From positions 13,586-77,585 of the forward strand of contig JBKPDF010000040.1 of assembly GCA_046727735.1 (NCBI GenBank): 64,000 nucleotides of DNA. Reading direction: 5' to 3'. The stretch comes from AP-16 sp046727735 (GTDB lineage Bacteria; Pseudomonadota; Alphaproteobacteria; Rhizobiales; Xanthobacteraceae). The notes beneath the pieces are model-generated. The model ran no database searches, was not told the DNA's origin, and was given only the letters and a program-made list of their open reading frames with translations. This document shows positions 17,904 through 28,149 of this stretch, one piece after another. The number at the start of each line of letters is the position of its first letter. Within the stretch, counting starts at the first letter, position 1. The translations under genes and the position numbers were made by a program.

Positions 17904-18044
17904 CCGCGGACGGCCGCACTCGCGGCAAAGCAATTGGTAAAGGGGGTCGGACCGGGGGCATCTGCGGGCGCGACGTGACCCGCGCGAGCTTCCTTCCGAG
18001 CGCTTTTTCAGGCTCGGCCGGCCTGCCGGAAAGAGAGGACTACC

Positions 18045-19976
<1,932 letters not shown>

Positions 19977-20024
19977 CGCGGAACCGGGGGACCGGTGCGA
20001 TGTCGGACCGAAGCTGAAATCAAG

Positions 20025-20060
20025 ACGGCCCGGTGCCCGCGCATCGGGCCGTTTGTTTGC
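20025..20060 (+). terminator. Rho-independent terminator after dnaK
   Basis: A perfect 8-base-pair stem ACGGCCCG / CGGGCCGT (20025-20032 with 20045-20052), 12-base loop, then TTGTTTGCG. It lies 48 bases after the dnaK stop. dnaJ, 210 bases further on, therefore probably needs its own promoter; I do not see a clear one. Confidence 0.7.
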
Positions 20061-20270
20061 GTCTTGTTAGATGGAATCGGGAATGCTTCTGCGGCCAAGT
20101 ATTTTGCGCATGTTGGTGTGCCCTGGAGGGAGCAGGTCGGCAGCGAGGTTTGGCGAGCGTCGGAGTTGGGCGGATCGCCCATTACCGGCACCCGACTCGC
20201 ATGTTGCAATGCTGGCCGACCGTACTCCCCGGGAAGATGAGCGAACCTCCTGGAGCGAGGCATGCCGGTA

Positions 20271-21431
20271 ATGGCCAAACGGGATTATTACGAAATCCTG
20301 GGAGTGGGGCGCGGGGCGAGCGAGGCGGAGCTCAAGGCCGCGTTCCGCAAGCTCGCCATGAAATACCACCCGGACCGCAACCCGGGAGACAAGGATTGCG
20401 AACACCGCTTCAAGGAGATCAACGAGGCCTATGACGTGCTCAAAGACGGCGACAAGCGCGCCGCCTACGATCGCTTCGGGCACGCCGCCTTCGAGCACGG
20501 CGGTCCCGGGGGAGCCGGTTTCGGCGCCGATTTCGGCACCACTTTCGCGGACATCTTCGAGGGCATTTTCGGGATGGCGGGGGCGCGCGGCCGCGCCTCC
20601 GGCCGCGAGCGCGGAGCGGACCTGCGCTACAACATGGAGATCACGCTCGAGGAGGCGTTTTCCGGCAAGACCGCCCAGATCCGGATCCCGACTTCGGTCA
20701 CGTGCGAAGCCTGTTCGGGGGCCGGCGCCAAGGCGGGATCCAAACCAAAGACCTGTCCGACCTGCGGCGGCTACGGAAGAATCCGCCACGCTCAGGGCTT
20801 CTTCACGCTGGAGCGGACCTGCCCGGCTTGTCACGGCCGCGGCGAGGTCATCGACAATCCCTGCCCGGCATGCGCGGGATCGGGTCGGGTCACGCGTGAA
20901 CGCACACTCTCGGTCAATGTGCCGGCCGGCGTCGAGGACGGCACGCGCATCCGGCTGGCGGGCGAAGGCGAAGCCGGGATGCGCGGCGGTCCGCCGGGCG
21001 ATCTTTATATTTTCCTCTCACTTGCGCCGCACGTCTTCTTTCAGCGCGAGGGGGCCGACCTGCACTGCCGGGTTCCGGTCTCGATGGTGACGGCCGCGCT
21101 CGGCGGCGGGTTCGACGTGCCGACGATCGATGGAGGCCACACGCGCGTGAAGGTGCCGGAGGGCACGCAATCGGGGCGGCGTTTCCGGCTTCACGGCAAA
21201 GGCATGCCTGTCCTGCGCTCGCGCGGAATCGGCGACATGTACGTCCAAGTGATCGTAGAGACGCCGCAAAAGCTGACCAAGCGCCAGAAAGAGCTGCTGG
21301 CGGAGTTCGAAAAGCAGTCGTCGAGCGAGACGCACCCGGAATCGGCGGGATTTTTTGCCAAGGTCAAGGAGTTCCTCGACGGCCTAGCCAAACCCAGCAG
21401 TGGACCGTGGGACCGCCCCGGGGCCGGCTAG
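20271..21431 (+). CDS. dnaJ: Chaperone DnaJ (Hsp40)
   Basis: A 386-residue type I Hsp40. The J domain holds HPDRN, followed by a Gly/Phe-rich linker (FEHGGPGGAGFGADFG). The zinc-finger domain has all four C-x2-C-x-G-x-G repeats: CEACSGAG, CPTCGGYG, CPACHGRG, CPACAGSG. The C-terminal substrate-binding and dimer domains are complete. The canonical start MAKRDYYEILGV is ATG 20271; another ATG nine bases upstream (20262) would add MPV. It stimulates the ATPase of DnaK. Downstream pmtA starts 77 bases later. Confidence 0.97.
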   Translation: MAKRDYYEILGVGRGASEAELKAAFRKLAMKYHPDRNPGDKDCEHRFKEINEAYDVLKDGDKRAAYDRFGHAAFEHGGPGGAGFGADFGTTFADIFEGIFGMAGARGRASGRERGADLRYNMEITLEEAFSGKTAQIRIPTSVTCEACSGAGAKAGSKPKTCPTCGGYGRIRHAQGFFTLERTCPACHGRGEVIDNPCPACAGSGRVTRERTLSVNVPAGVEDGTRIRLAGEGEAGMRGGPPGDLYIFLSLAPHVFFQREGADLHCRVPVSMVTAALGGGFDVPTIDGGHTRVKVPEGTQSGRRFRLHGKGMPVLRSRGIGDMYVQVIVETPQKLTKRQKELLAEFEKQSSSETHPESAGFFAKVKEFLDGLAKPSSGPWDRPGAG

Positions 21432-21507
21432 GCTTGACCCCCGGGTAAAGCCCATTTACCCGTGATCGACGCCCGTCAATCGAACGGGTCCCGCCGTCCC
21501 GCGTTCG

Positions 21508-22116
21508 ATGGTCATGCGCCCTCAGCCGCTCCGGGTCACCGCGCGAAAACCGCTTCGCCTCGACGACGAGGTCCATTTCATCCGCTCCTTGCTCGAACGG
21601 CCGCTCGCGACCGGGGCGGTGACGCCGTCCGGCCGCATCCTGGCCCGCACGATGGCGCGCTACGTCGAGCCCGAGCTGCCGGGGCCCGTGGTCGAGCTCG
21701 GCCCCGGCACCGGGCCGGTGACCGAGGCGCTCGTCGAGCACGGCGTCGATCCGGCGCGCCTCATTCTCCTCGAGTTCAATCCGCGATTTTGTGCGCTGTT
21801 GCGCGCGCGGTTCCCGACCGCGACCGTGCTGCAGGGCGACGCCTACCGGTTGCGCGAAATGCTCGGCGGATTGCTGCGCCAGCCGCTCGCGGCCGTGGTT
21901 TCCGGCTTGCCGCTGTTCAACAAGCCGCTGCGCATGCGGCTCAGATTGTTGCGGGAGTCGCTCGCGCTGCTGCGCCCCTCGGCACCCTTCGTGCAATTCA
22001 CTTATGCGGTCGTGCCGCCGATCCCGAAGGCGGCTTCCGGCGTGCACGCGGAGGCTTCCGAGCGGATCTGGATGAACCTGCCGCCGGCTCGCGTCTGGGT
22101 CTACCGCAAAGGCTGA
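21508..22116 (+). CDS. pmtA: Phospholipid N-methyltransferase, PmtA-like
   Basis: A 202-residue class I SAM methyltransferase. Motif I is VVELGPGTGPVTEAL; later segments VLQGDAY and VVSGLPLFNKP fit the rhizobial/Rhodobacter PmtA family, which turns phosphatidylethanolamine into phosphatidylcholine by three methylations. Its N-terminus is amphipathic and could contact the membrane. Related rRNA adenine methyltransferases share these motifs, but the place directly after dnaJ is the usual one for pmtA in the Bradyrhizobium group. An in-frame ATG at 21514 is an alternative start. Confidence 0.8.
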   Translation: MVMRPQPLRVTARKPLRLDDEVHFIRSLLERPLATGAVTPSGRILARTMARYVEPELPGPVVELGPGTGPVTEALVEHGVDPARLILLEFNPRFCALLRARFPTATVLQGDAYRLREMLGGLLRQPLAAVVSGLPLFNKPLRMRLRLLRESLALLRPSAPFVQFTYAVVPPIPKAASGVHAEASERIWMNLPPARVWVYRKG

Positions 22117-22140
22117 CCCGCGGTTCCTGACGAGGCAAAC

Positions 22141-22845
22141 ATGCAGGCGCGCGATCGATTGATCGTGGCGCTCGATCTCGACGACGTGCGCGCCGCCGAG
22201 ACCATGGTCGAGCGTCTCGGCGATCAAGTCACCTTCTACAAGATCGGATATCAGCTGGCATTCGCGGGTGGGCTGCCGCTCGCGACCGCGCTGTCCCGTG
22301 CCGGCAAGCGCGTATTTCTCGACATGAAGCTCCACGACATCGGCAACACCGTCGCGCGCGGGGTCGCCAACGCGGCGCGGATGGGCGTGCATTTCCTCAC
22401 GGTGCACGGCTATCCGCAGACGATGCGGGCGGCGGCCGAAGCCAAGGCCAAGGCCGACTCGCCTCTCAAGCTGCTCGCCGTGACGGTGTTGACCTCTTAC
22501 GATGACGACGACCTCGCCGATGCCGGCTATGTGCTCGGCGTCGATGCGCTCGTGCTGAAGCGAGCCGCGCAGGCGCGCGCGTTGGAGCTCGATGGGCTCG
22601 TCTGCGCGCCGCCCGAGGCGGCGGCTCTGCGCGCGGCGGTAGGCCCCGGTATGGTGCTGGTCACGCCCGGGATCCGGCCTCAAGGAAGCGCCGCGGCCGA
22701 TCAGAAACGTGCGCTTACGCCCGAGGCGGCGATTGCGGCCGGCGCCGATTATGTGGTGGTGGGGCGGCCAATCGTGGAGGCCCGCGATGCGGCGGACGCG
22801 GTCGAAGCCATCGTGGCCGAGATCGCGGCCGCGGAGAGGAAATGA
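22141..22845 (+). CDS. pyrF: Orotidine 5'-phosphate decarboxylase
   Basis: A 234-residue TIM-barrel enzyme that makes UMP from OMP, the last step of de novo pyrimidine synthesis. It begins DRLIVALDLDDVRAAE. The active-site D-x-K-x-x-D motif is FLDMKLHDIGNTV, and the phosphate-binding end is LVTPGIRP and YVVVGRPIVEARD. It follows pmtA by 24 bases and is probably co-transcribed with it. Confidence 0.96.
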   Translation: MQARDRLIVALDLDDVRAAETMVERLGDQVTFYKIGYQLAFAGGLPLATALSRAGKRVFLDMKLHDIGNTVARGVANAARMGVHFLTVHGYPQTMRAAAEAKAKADSPLKLLAVTVLTSYDDDDLADAGYVLGVDALVLKRAAQARALELDGLVCAPPEAAALRAAVGPGMVLVTPGIRPQGSAAADQKRALTPEAAIAAGADYVVVGRPIVEARDAADAVEAIVAEIAAAERK

Positions 22846-22853
22846 GAGGTGGT

Positions 22854-22959
22854 CCGTCGTTCCGGAAGCCGCGAAGCGGCTATCCGGAACCCCTGGACAC
22901 CAATCGATCTGCGATCATGGGTTCCGGGTTCGCGCCTTCGGCGCGCCCCGGAACGACGG
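22854..22959. repeat. Palindromic repeat with GTCGTTCCGG ends
   Basis: A 106-base element with perfect 12-base terminal inverted repeats (CCGTCGTTCCGG / CCGGAACGACGG). Its right 44 bases (22916-22959) are identical, but for one base, to 49293-49336. It fills the gap between pyrF and the DUF1330 gene. Confidence 0.75.
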
Positions 22960-22973
22960 AAAGGGAGAAGAGG

Positions 22974-23279
22974 ATGCCCAAGGGATATTGGATCGGGCGT
23001 GTCGATGTGACGAACCCGGACGGCTACAAGGCCTATGTGTCCGCCAATGCCGAGCCGTTCCGCAAATACGGCGCACGGTTCCTCGTGCGCGGCGGCACGT
23101 TCGAGAAGATGGAAGGCCAGAGCCGCGCGCGCCACGTCGTCATCGAGTTCAAGGACTACGCGACCGCGCTCGCCTGCTATCGGTCGCCCGAATATCAGCG
23201 CGCGATGGCGCTGCGGAAAGGCCATGCCGACGCCGATATCATCGTGATCGAGGGCTACGACGGCCCGCAGCCCGGCTGA
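22974..23279 (+). CDS. DUF1330 family protein
   Basis: A 101-residue protein with the DUF1330 pattern: KGYWIGRVDVTNPDGYKAYVSAN, then GARFLVRGGTFE, VIEFKDYATALACYRSPEYQRA and a closing IIVIEGYDG. The family has a ferredoxin-like dimeric alpha/beta-barrel fold; no reaction is established. GGGAGAAGAGG is a good ribosome site just ahead of ATG 22974. It lies between pyrF and dapB, where the Bradyrhizobium group often has such a gene. Confidence 0.88.
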   Translation: MPKGYWIGRVDVTNPDGYKAYVSANAEPFRKYGARFLVRGGTFEKMEGQSRARHVVIEFKDYATALACYRSPEYQRAMALRKGHADADIIVIEGYDGPQPG

Positions 23280-23351
23280 TTCCTGAGCGCGGCGGCGCCT
23301 TTGCGGGCCAAGCGTCTGCCGCTATACCGGCTTGCGATTGGGAGTGAGGCA

Positions 23352-24164
23352 ATGCCGGACATGCGGCTGATCGCGGTCGGGGCCGGCGGGCGGATGGGCC
23401 GCACGCTGGTGAAGACCATCGCGGAAACAGAGGGCGTCGTGCTCGCGGGCGCGGTCGAGCAGCCCGGATCGCTGATCGGCCAGGATTCCGGCGTGCTCGC
23501 CGGCATCGCGGCGAACAACATTGCGCTCGTACCCGATGCAAAACCGCTGCTCGCTGACGCCGACGGCATTCTCGATTTCACCGCGCCCGCTGCCACGTTG
23601 AAATTCGCGGCGCTGTGCGCCGAGGCCGGGAAGATTCACGTCGCCGGCACGACCGGCCTCTCCGCCGAGGACGAGGAAAAGATCAAGGGGTTCGCAAACA
23701 AGGCGGTGATCGTCCGCTCGCCCAACATGAGCTTGGGCGTGAACCTCATGGCGGCGCTGGTGCGCCGTGTCGCTGCCAGTCTCGATGATGAGTTCGACGT
23801 CGAAATTCTCGAAATGCACCACAACAAGAAAGTGGACGCGCCGTCCGGCACTGCGTTGTTGCTGGGTGCCGCCGCGGCGCAGGGCAGGGGCGTGGAGTTC
23901 GCCAAGCGCAAAGTCGCGGGACGCGACGGCATCACCGGCGCGCGCAGACGCGGCGACATTGGCTTTGCGTCGCTGCGCGGCGGCAGCGTCGTCGGCGACC
24001 ACAGCGTGATGTTTGCGGCGCCCGGCGAGCGCATCGAGCTCGTGCATCGCGCCGAGGACCGCGGCATCTATGCGCGCAGCGCCGTCAAGGCGGCGCTGTG
24101 GGCCCGCGGCAAGCCGCCCGGGCTCTATTCCATGGCCGACGTGCTAGGCCTCCAGAACTTCTGA
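23352..24164 (+). CDS. dapB: 4-hydroxy-tetrahydrodipicolinate reductase
   Basis: A 270-residue enzyme of the diaminopimelate/lysine pathway, needed for both lysine and peptidoglycan. It has the NAD(P)-binding VGAGGRMGRTL, the LDFTAP and VAGTTGLS segments, SPNMSLGVNL, and the catalytic EMHHNKKVDAPSGTAL with the conserved histidine pair and lysine. GGAGTGAGG precedes ATG 23352. gpmA follows 22 bases later, suggesting a shared transcript. Confidence 0.96.
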   Translation: MPDMRLIAVGAGGRMGRTLVKTIAETEGVVLAGAVEQPGSLIGQDSGVLAGIAANNIALVPDAKPLLADADGILDFTAPAATLKFAALCAEAGKIHVAGTTGLSAEDEEKIKGFANKAVIVRSPNMSLGVNLMAALVRRVAASLDDEFDVEILEMHHNKKVDAPSGTALLLGAAAAQGRGVEFAKRKVAGRDGITGARRRGDIGFASLRGGSVVGDHSVMFAAPGERIELVHRAEDRGIYARSAVKAALWARGKPPGLYSMADVLGLQNF

Positions 24165-24186
24165 ACCCGGAAAATCGAGGATCCGC

Positions 24187-24810
24187 ATGTCCGACCGTCT
24201 TCTCGTGCTCGTGCGCCACGGCCAGAGCGAATGGAATCTCAAGAACCTGTTCACCGGCTGGCGCGACATCGACCTGAGCGAGCAGGGCATCGCCGAGGCG
24301 CGCACCGCCGGCCGCAAGCTCAAGGCGCAGGGCTTGCGCTTCGACGTCGCGTTCACCTCCGCGCTGATCCGCGCGCAGCGCACGCTCGACATCATGCTCG
24401 ACGAGCTCGGCCAGCGCGGCATTCCGGTGCTCAAGGATCAGGCGCTCAACGAGCGCGATTACGGCGACCTCGTCGGGCTCAACAAGGACGATGCGCGCAA
24501 GCGCTGGGGCGACGAGCAGGTCCATATCTGGCGGCGTTCCTACGATGTTGCGCCGCCCGGCGGCGAGAGCCTGCGCGACACCGCGGCGCGCGTGCTGCCG
24601 TATTACATCCAGGAGATTCTCCCGCGCGTGCTCCGCGGCGAGCGGGTGCTCGTGTCCGCGCACGGCAACTCGCTGCGCGCGCTCGTCATGGTGCTCGACC
24701 ATCACACGACGGAGTCGATCCTCAAGCTCAATCTCGACACCGGAGTGCCGATGGTCTACCGGCTCAACGCCGACTCGACCGTCGCGGAGAAACGCGATCT
24801 CGCCGCCTGA
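24187..24810 (+). CDS. gpmA: 2,3-bisphosphoglycerate-dependent phosphoglycerate mutase
   Basis: A 207-residue histidine phosphatase-fold enzyme interconverting 3- and 2-phosphoglycerate. The phospho-accepting histidine is in LVLVRHGQSEWN, with NLFTGWRDIDLSEQG right after it. Also present: ALNERDYGDLVGLNKD and the second catalytic histidine in VLVSAHGNSLRALVM. It is shorter than the E. coli enzyme (about 250), as is usual in alphaproteobacteria. It closes the dnaJ-to-gpmA run; a palindromic repeat follows. Confidence 0.95.
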   Translation: MSDRLLVLVRHGQSEWNLKNLFTGWRDIDLSEQGIAEARTAGRKLKAQGLRFDVAFTSALIRAQRTLDIMLDELGQRGIPVLKDQALNERDYGDLVGLNKDDARKRWGDEQVHIWRRSYDVAPPGGESLRDTAARVLPYYIQEILPRVLRGERVLVSAHGNSLRALVMVLDHHTTESILKLNLDTGVPMVYRLNADSTVAEKRDLAA

Positions 24811-24856
24811 CCAAGCGGCGAGGCCAGCCTTAAAGTAACGGCAGCCGAGAGTGCAG

Positions 24857-25014
24857 GTCCCCTCTCCCCGCTGGGGAGAGGGATAGGGTGAGGGGAACAC
24901 GATGATCTTTCAGACTGAACGGTCGTGACCCCCTCACCCGGTCCTCGCCGTAGGCGAGGACCGAACCCGGATCAGGTCCGGGGCAGGCTCTCTCCCCGAC
25001 GGGGAGAGGTGGAG
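24857..25014. repeat. Composite palindromic repeat, CTCCCC/GGGGAG family
   Basis: Left end: hairpin CCCTCTCCCC / GGGGAGAGGG plus tail ATAGGGTGAGGGGA. Right end: CCCCCTCACCCGG, a perfect stem GGTCCTCGCC / GGCGAGGACC, a short spacer, then hairpin CTCTCCCC / GGGGAGAG. It is the clearest full-length copy of the family in the window and lies between gpmA and the amidase gene. Confidence 0.8.
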
Positions 25015-25072
25015 AGTGCCTCGCGCACACCGGCCCAATCGCGCGCGACCAGACCTCACACAGGACGCCCGA

Positions 25073-26473
25073 ATGGATACCCGCACCACCGATCCCGGTT
25101 CGCTTTCCGCACATCAGCTTGCGCAAGCCATCGCGGCGCGGCGGCTCTCTTCGGTCGACGCGGTCGGCGCGTTTCTGGACCGCATCGCTGCGCGGGATTC
25201 CAAGCTCCACGCCTTCGTCGAAGTCTATGCGGACGAGGCGCGGCTCACGGCCGAGGCCGCCGACAAGGCGATCAGAGCCGGCCATGCGGTTGGGCCTCTG
25301 CACGGCGTGCCGATCGCGCTGAAAGATCTGATCGAGATCGAAGGAAAAACCGTCACCGGCGGGGCATCGATCTGGCGCGAGCGACGGGCCGAGCGCACCG
25401 CCACGCTTGCGCGAAAGCTGATTGCGCAGGGCATAATCGTGCTCGGCAAGACCCACATGGTCGAGTTCGCCTATGGCGGCTGGGGCACGAACCAGCGCAT
25501 GGGAACGCCGTGGAATCCCTGGGATCCGAAAATTGCCCGCACGCCAGGCGGCTCGAGCAGCGGTTCGGGCGTCGCGGTCGCGGCGCGGCTTGCGCCCTGG
25601 GCGATCGGCACCGATACCGGCGGCTCGGTACGGCTTCCCGCCTCCTTCTGCGGCCTCACCGCACTGAAGACCACGATCGGGCGGGTCAGCACGTACGGGA
25701 TTCTGCCGCTGAGCCCGACGCTCGACACGCCCGGCCCGATGGCCCGCTCGGTCGAGGACGTGGCGCTGCTCTATGGTGCGGTGTGCGGACCCGACCCGCG
25801 CGATCCGCACACCTTGGCGGTGCCGCCGGGTGAACTCGGCGAGGGCTGGCGGCGCGGCATCCGCGGCCTGCGGCTTGCGCGGCTGCCGGCACCCGAGCGC
25901 GGCCTCGTCGGTGAAGGCGTGATCGCCGCGTACGAGGCCGCGCTCTCCGCGCTGGCGCATCTAGGCGCCGAGATCGCCGACATCGAACTGCCGTTCGGTT
26001 TCGCGGAGGCGGGCGCGCTCAACGGCCGCATCATGGGCGCGGAGGCCTATGCGATCCTCGGCGACATCGTCGACGACGACAAACAGCCGCTCGACGAGGA
26101 CGTGCGGCCGCGCATCCGCGGCGGCCGCGAGCTCACCGCGCGCGATTATCTCAAGGCGCTCGCCGAGCGGGAGGAGCGCAAACGCGCGTTCGCGGCGGCG
26201 TTCGCCTCCTTCGATGCGCTGCTGACGCCGACCACGCCGATGACGGCGATCCCGCTCGACCGCGTCGATCAATCGAAGACGCCCGCGCATTTCACGCGCT
26301 TCGCCAACCTGCTCGACCTGTGCGCGCTGGCGCTGCCAAACGGAATGGTGGAAGGCCTGCCGAGTTCGCTGCAGATCATCGGCCGCGGCTATGACGAGGA
26401 AACGGTGCTGCGCATCGGCCACGCCTACCAAAGCGCGACGGATTGGCACGAGCGGGCCCCGCCGGGGATTTGA
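25073..26473 (+). CDS. Amidase (amidase signature family)
   Basis: A 466-residue cytoplasmic amide hydrolase. The Ser-cisSer-Lys triad is visible: K84 (ALKDLIE), the serine cluster at 161-163 (TPGGSSSGSG), and S185 (TDTGGSVRLPA). No signal peptide. The signature is shared by GatA, but the gatB/gatC partners are absent and the C-terminal half does not look like GatA, so this is a stand-alone amidase of unknown substrate. The ATG at 25073 lies in MDTRTTDPG; the frame upstream is repeat DNA. It seems to be an addition between gpmA and the DUF2244-nth pair. Confidence 0.88.
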   Translation: MDTRTTDPGSLSAHQLAQAIAARRLSSVDAVGAFLDRIAARDSKLHAFVEVYADEARLTAEAADKAIRAGHAVGPLHGVPIALKDLIEIEGKTVTGGASIWRERRAERTATLARKLIAQGIIVLGKTHMVEFAYGGWGTNQRMGTPWNPWDPKIARTPGGSSSGSGVAVAARLAPWAIGTDTGGSVRLPASFCGLTALKTTIGRVSTYGILPLSPTLDTPGPMARSVEDVALLYGAVCGPDPRDPHTLAVPPGELGEGWRRGIRGLRLARLPAPERGLVGEGVIAAYEAALSALAHLGAEIADIELPFGFAEAGALNGRIMGAEAYAILGDIVDDDKQPLDEDVRPRIRGGRELTARDYLKALAEREERKRAFAAAFASFDALLTPTTPMTAIPLDRVDQSKTPAHFTRFANLLDLCALALPNGMVEGLPSSLQIIGRGYDEETVLRIGHAYQSATDWHERAPPGI

Positions 26474-26707
26474 CCGTCATCCTGGGCCGAGCGAAGCGAG
26501 GAATCCGGAATTCACCCATACTGTCGGCGGGGCCTCGGTACGGCCGAACGATTGGCACTCTGGCGCACATCAGTTCGTCTACTTCTAGATCTGTGCCTTA
26601 CCGGCAACACCCAAGAAAAAATATAAAGTTGTGGTAAGATGTGGTGGCCCGGGTCGGTTGCACCTCATACAATCTATACAAGAACAAAAACAATATTTGG
26701 GGGCGAC

Positions 26708-27568
26708 ATGAACTCTGGATCCGATTCCGGAACCGTCCGTATTTGCGCGATTTTTGCCGGCATTCTCCTTGCTAGCTGTGCGCCGCGGATCGCGGCAACG
26801 CCTTTGGCGCCGGATGGGGCGACGCCGTTACCCGGCGCTGCTTCCGGGTTTCGCTATTTCCTGCCGCGGCCCTACTTGTTGGTGATGGAAATTCCAGCTG
26901 GTGCTCGCGTCCGCGTGGCCGTACCTACCGACGCACCAAAACCGCCCGAGCACCCTGGTCCAGGGCGACTGCGGACTGGGGCTGCATCGCCGTCCAAGAA
27001 GTCCACGGCAGCGGCAGCGGACGACAGCGGGGGCGGAGATAAACAAGGAAGCCAATCGCCTGCCGCTCCAGGTAATACCGGATTTCTTGCGTCTTCGCCG
27101 ACCTACATGGCGAAACTGATCTATCTCCCGGATTACTCCCAGCCGATGGCAGTGACGATGGACACCGGTTTGTTCGGCACGGCATCCATGCAGTTGACGC
27201 TTCAGGACGGCTGGATGCTCACGAACGTTTCAGCGAACGGGGACAACAGCAAGTTAGCCGACGTTGTGACCGCCGCCCTCGGAGCCGTGGGCGGTGCTGT
27301 CACGGGAGGGGCGAGCAACGCGGTCTCGGCCGCTACAAAGAAGACGGGTGGCTCCCCTAAGGTCACCATTGATCGTGCTCTTCGGCCTGGTCTCTATGCA
27401 TTCGATTATGTTTATGGCCAAAGCCGCGTATTTACGGTCTGCGCAGTGGCGTATTTCGATGCGGCGGGCAGCCATCTGGCGCATCCTCGCGAAGCGGGGG
27501 CTTGCGGTCCCGATGTTTCCCGTCCGTCGCCGATTCTTGTCTCTGAAGTGATTTCCCGAGCTTTTTAG
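26708..27568 (+). CDS. Lipoprotein of unknown function, first gene of protease cassette
   Basis: A 286-residue protein. A hydrophobic N-terminus ends in a lipobox (GILLASC, cysteine about residue 22), so it should be anchored to a membrane facing the periplasm. After it comes GFRYFLPRPYLLVMEIPAG, a motif I associate with several uncharacterised bacterial surface proteins, then a low-complexity Ser/Ala/Gly/Pro linker (about residues 75-125) and a second domain (AKLIYLPDYSQPMAVTMDTGLFG onward). A glycine-rich stretch (AALGAVGGAVTGGASNAV) could be a membrane-active or packing helix. GGGGGCGAC lies before ATG 26708. Codon use and GC are lower than in neighbouring core genes. The protease gene begins 8 bases after its stop. 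Function unknown. Confidence 0.8.
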   Translation: MNSGSDSGTVRICAIFAGILLASCAPRIAATPLAPDGATPLPGAASGFRYFLPRPYLLVMEIPAGARVRVAVPTDAPKPPEHPGPGRLRTGAASPSKKSTAAAADDSGGGDKQGSQSPAAPGNTGFLASSPTYMAKLIYLPDYSQPMAVTMDTGLFGTASMQLTLQDGWMLTNVSANGDNSKLADVVTAALGAVGGAVTGGASNAVSAATKKTGGSPKVTIDRALRPGLYAFDYVYGQSRVFTVCAVAYFDAAGSHLAHPREAGACGPDVSRPSPILVSEVISRAF

Positions 27569-27576
27569 GGTGTGTC

Positions 27577-28149
27577 ATGCCGCTCAAGGTCACGCAGGGG
27601 ATTCCAATCAGATCTAGCGCGCCGCCAGGGCCGGACGACGTGGTCTTGCCGGTGCGGTATGTAAAACAACAACCCTTTCAGAACCTCTGCTGGGCTGCCT
27701 GCGGCCAAATGGTTCTAGAGTACGAGGGCGTCGCCCCGTTCGGCCGGCTATGCGAGCTCACGACCAAAATATTCGGCCCGCACTGCTGCGCCGACGAGGA
27801 TTCGTGCGACAATGAAGAATCGCCCGAGACCCTGTACGATGCCTTTGGTTTTTCCTACGAAAAACTCGGGAATCCGATGAGCGAGCGTTCGGTGAAGGAA
27901 TGGATACGTGCAAAGTATCCCGTACAAACGTATTTTGAGTATTCACAAGGAGGTGCCCACACCGCTCTGATCGTCGGTTTTCTCACGGGGGGACGGTACT
28001 TAGTCTACGATCCCCGTTGGGGGGATGGCGTGTGCAGCTATGAGGATCTGCTCGCTGTATATGGAATGGGAAGCTGGGAGGATACCTGGTTCAATATCGT
28101 GAAAGCTTCGCCACAAATCGGAAAGACTTCCAATGCCGAAATCGCATGA
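27577..28149 (+). CDS. Papain-like cysteine protease (C39/AvrRpt2-like)
   Basis: A 190-residue protein with a complete papain-type active site. Q32 (oxyanion hole) lies six residues before the catalytic C38 in LCWAACGQMVLEYEG; H128 follows in GGAHTALIVGF; and D145 in YLVYDPRWGD. Two further cysteine groups (CELTTKIFGPHCC, CC then DSC) might bind metal or form disulfides. The layout is that of the C39-like/AvrRpt2 papain families, which cut double-glycine leaders, effector targets or their own propeptides. There is no signal peptide or membrane helix, so it would act in the cytosol unless exported by another route. It overlaps the next gene by 17 bases. Confidence 0.8.
   Translation: MPLKVTQGIPIRSSAPPGPDDVVLPVRYVKQQPFQNLCWAACGQMVLEYEGVAPFGRLCELTTKIFGPHCCADEDSCDNEESPETLYDAFGFSYEKLGNPMSERSVKEWIRAKYPVQTYFEYSQGGAHTALIVGFLTGGRYLVYDPRWGDGVCSYEDLLAVYGMGSWEDTWFNIVKASPQIGKTSNAEIA

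Noticed and set aside
20061..20261. RpoH promoter for dnaJ
   Set aside because: CTTG at 20063 has no acceptable -10 at 17-18 bases; no good match was found in the interval.
21462..22130. Plus-strand frame across pmtA in another phase
   Set aside because: Shadow of pmtA, whose methyltransferase motifs lie in the 21508 frame.
24857..25014. Possible CRISPR array from the repeated CTCCCC/GGGGAG hairpins
   Set aside because: Only two inverted hairpin ends per locus, no regular spacers or direct repeats, no cas genes.
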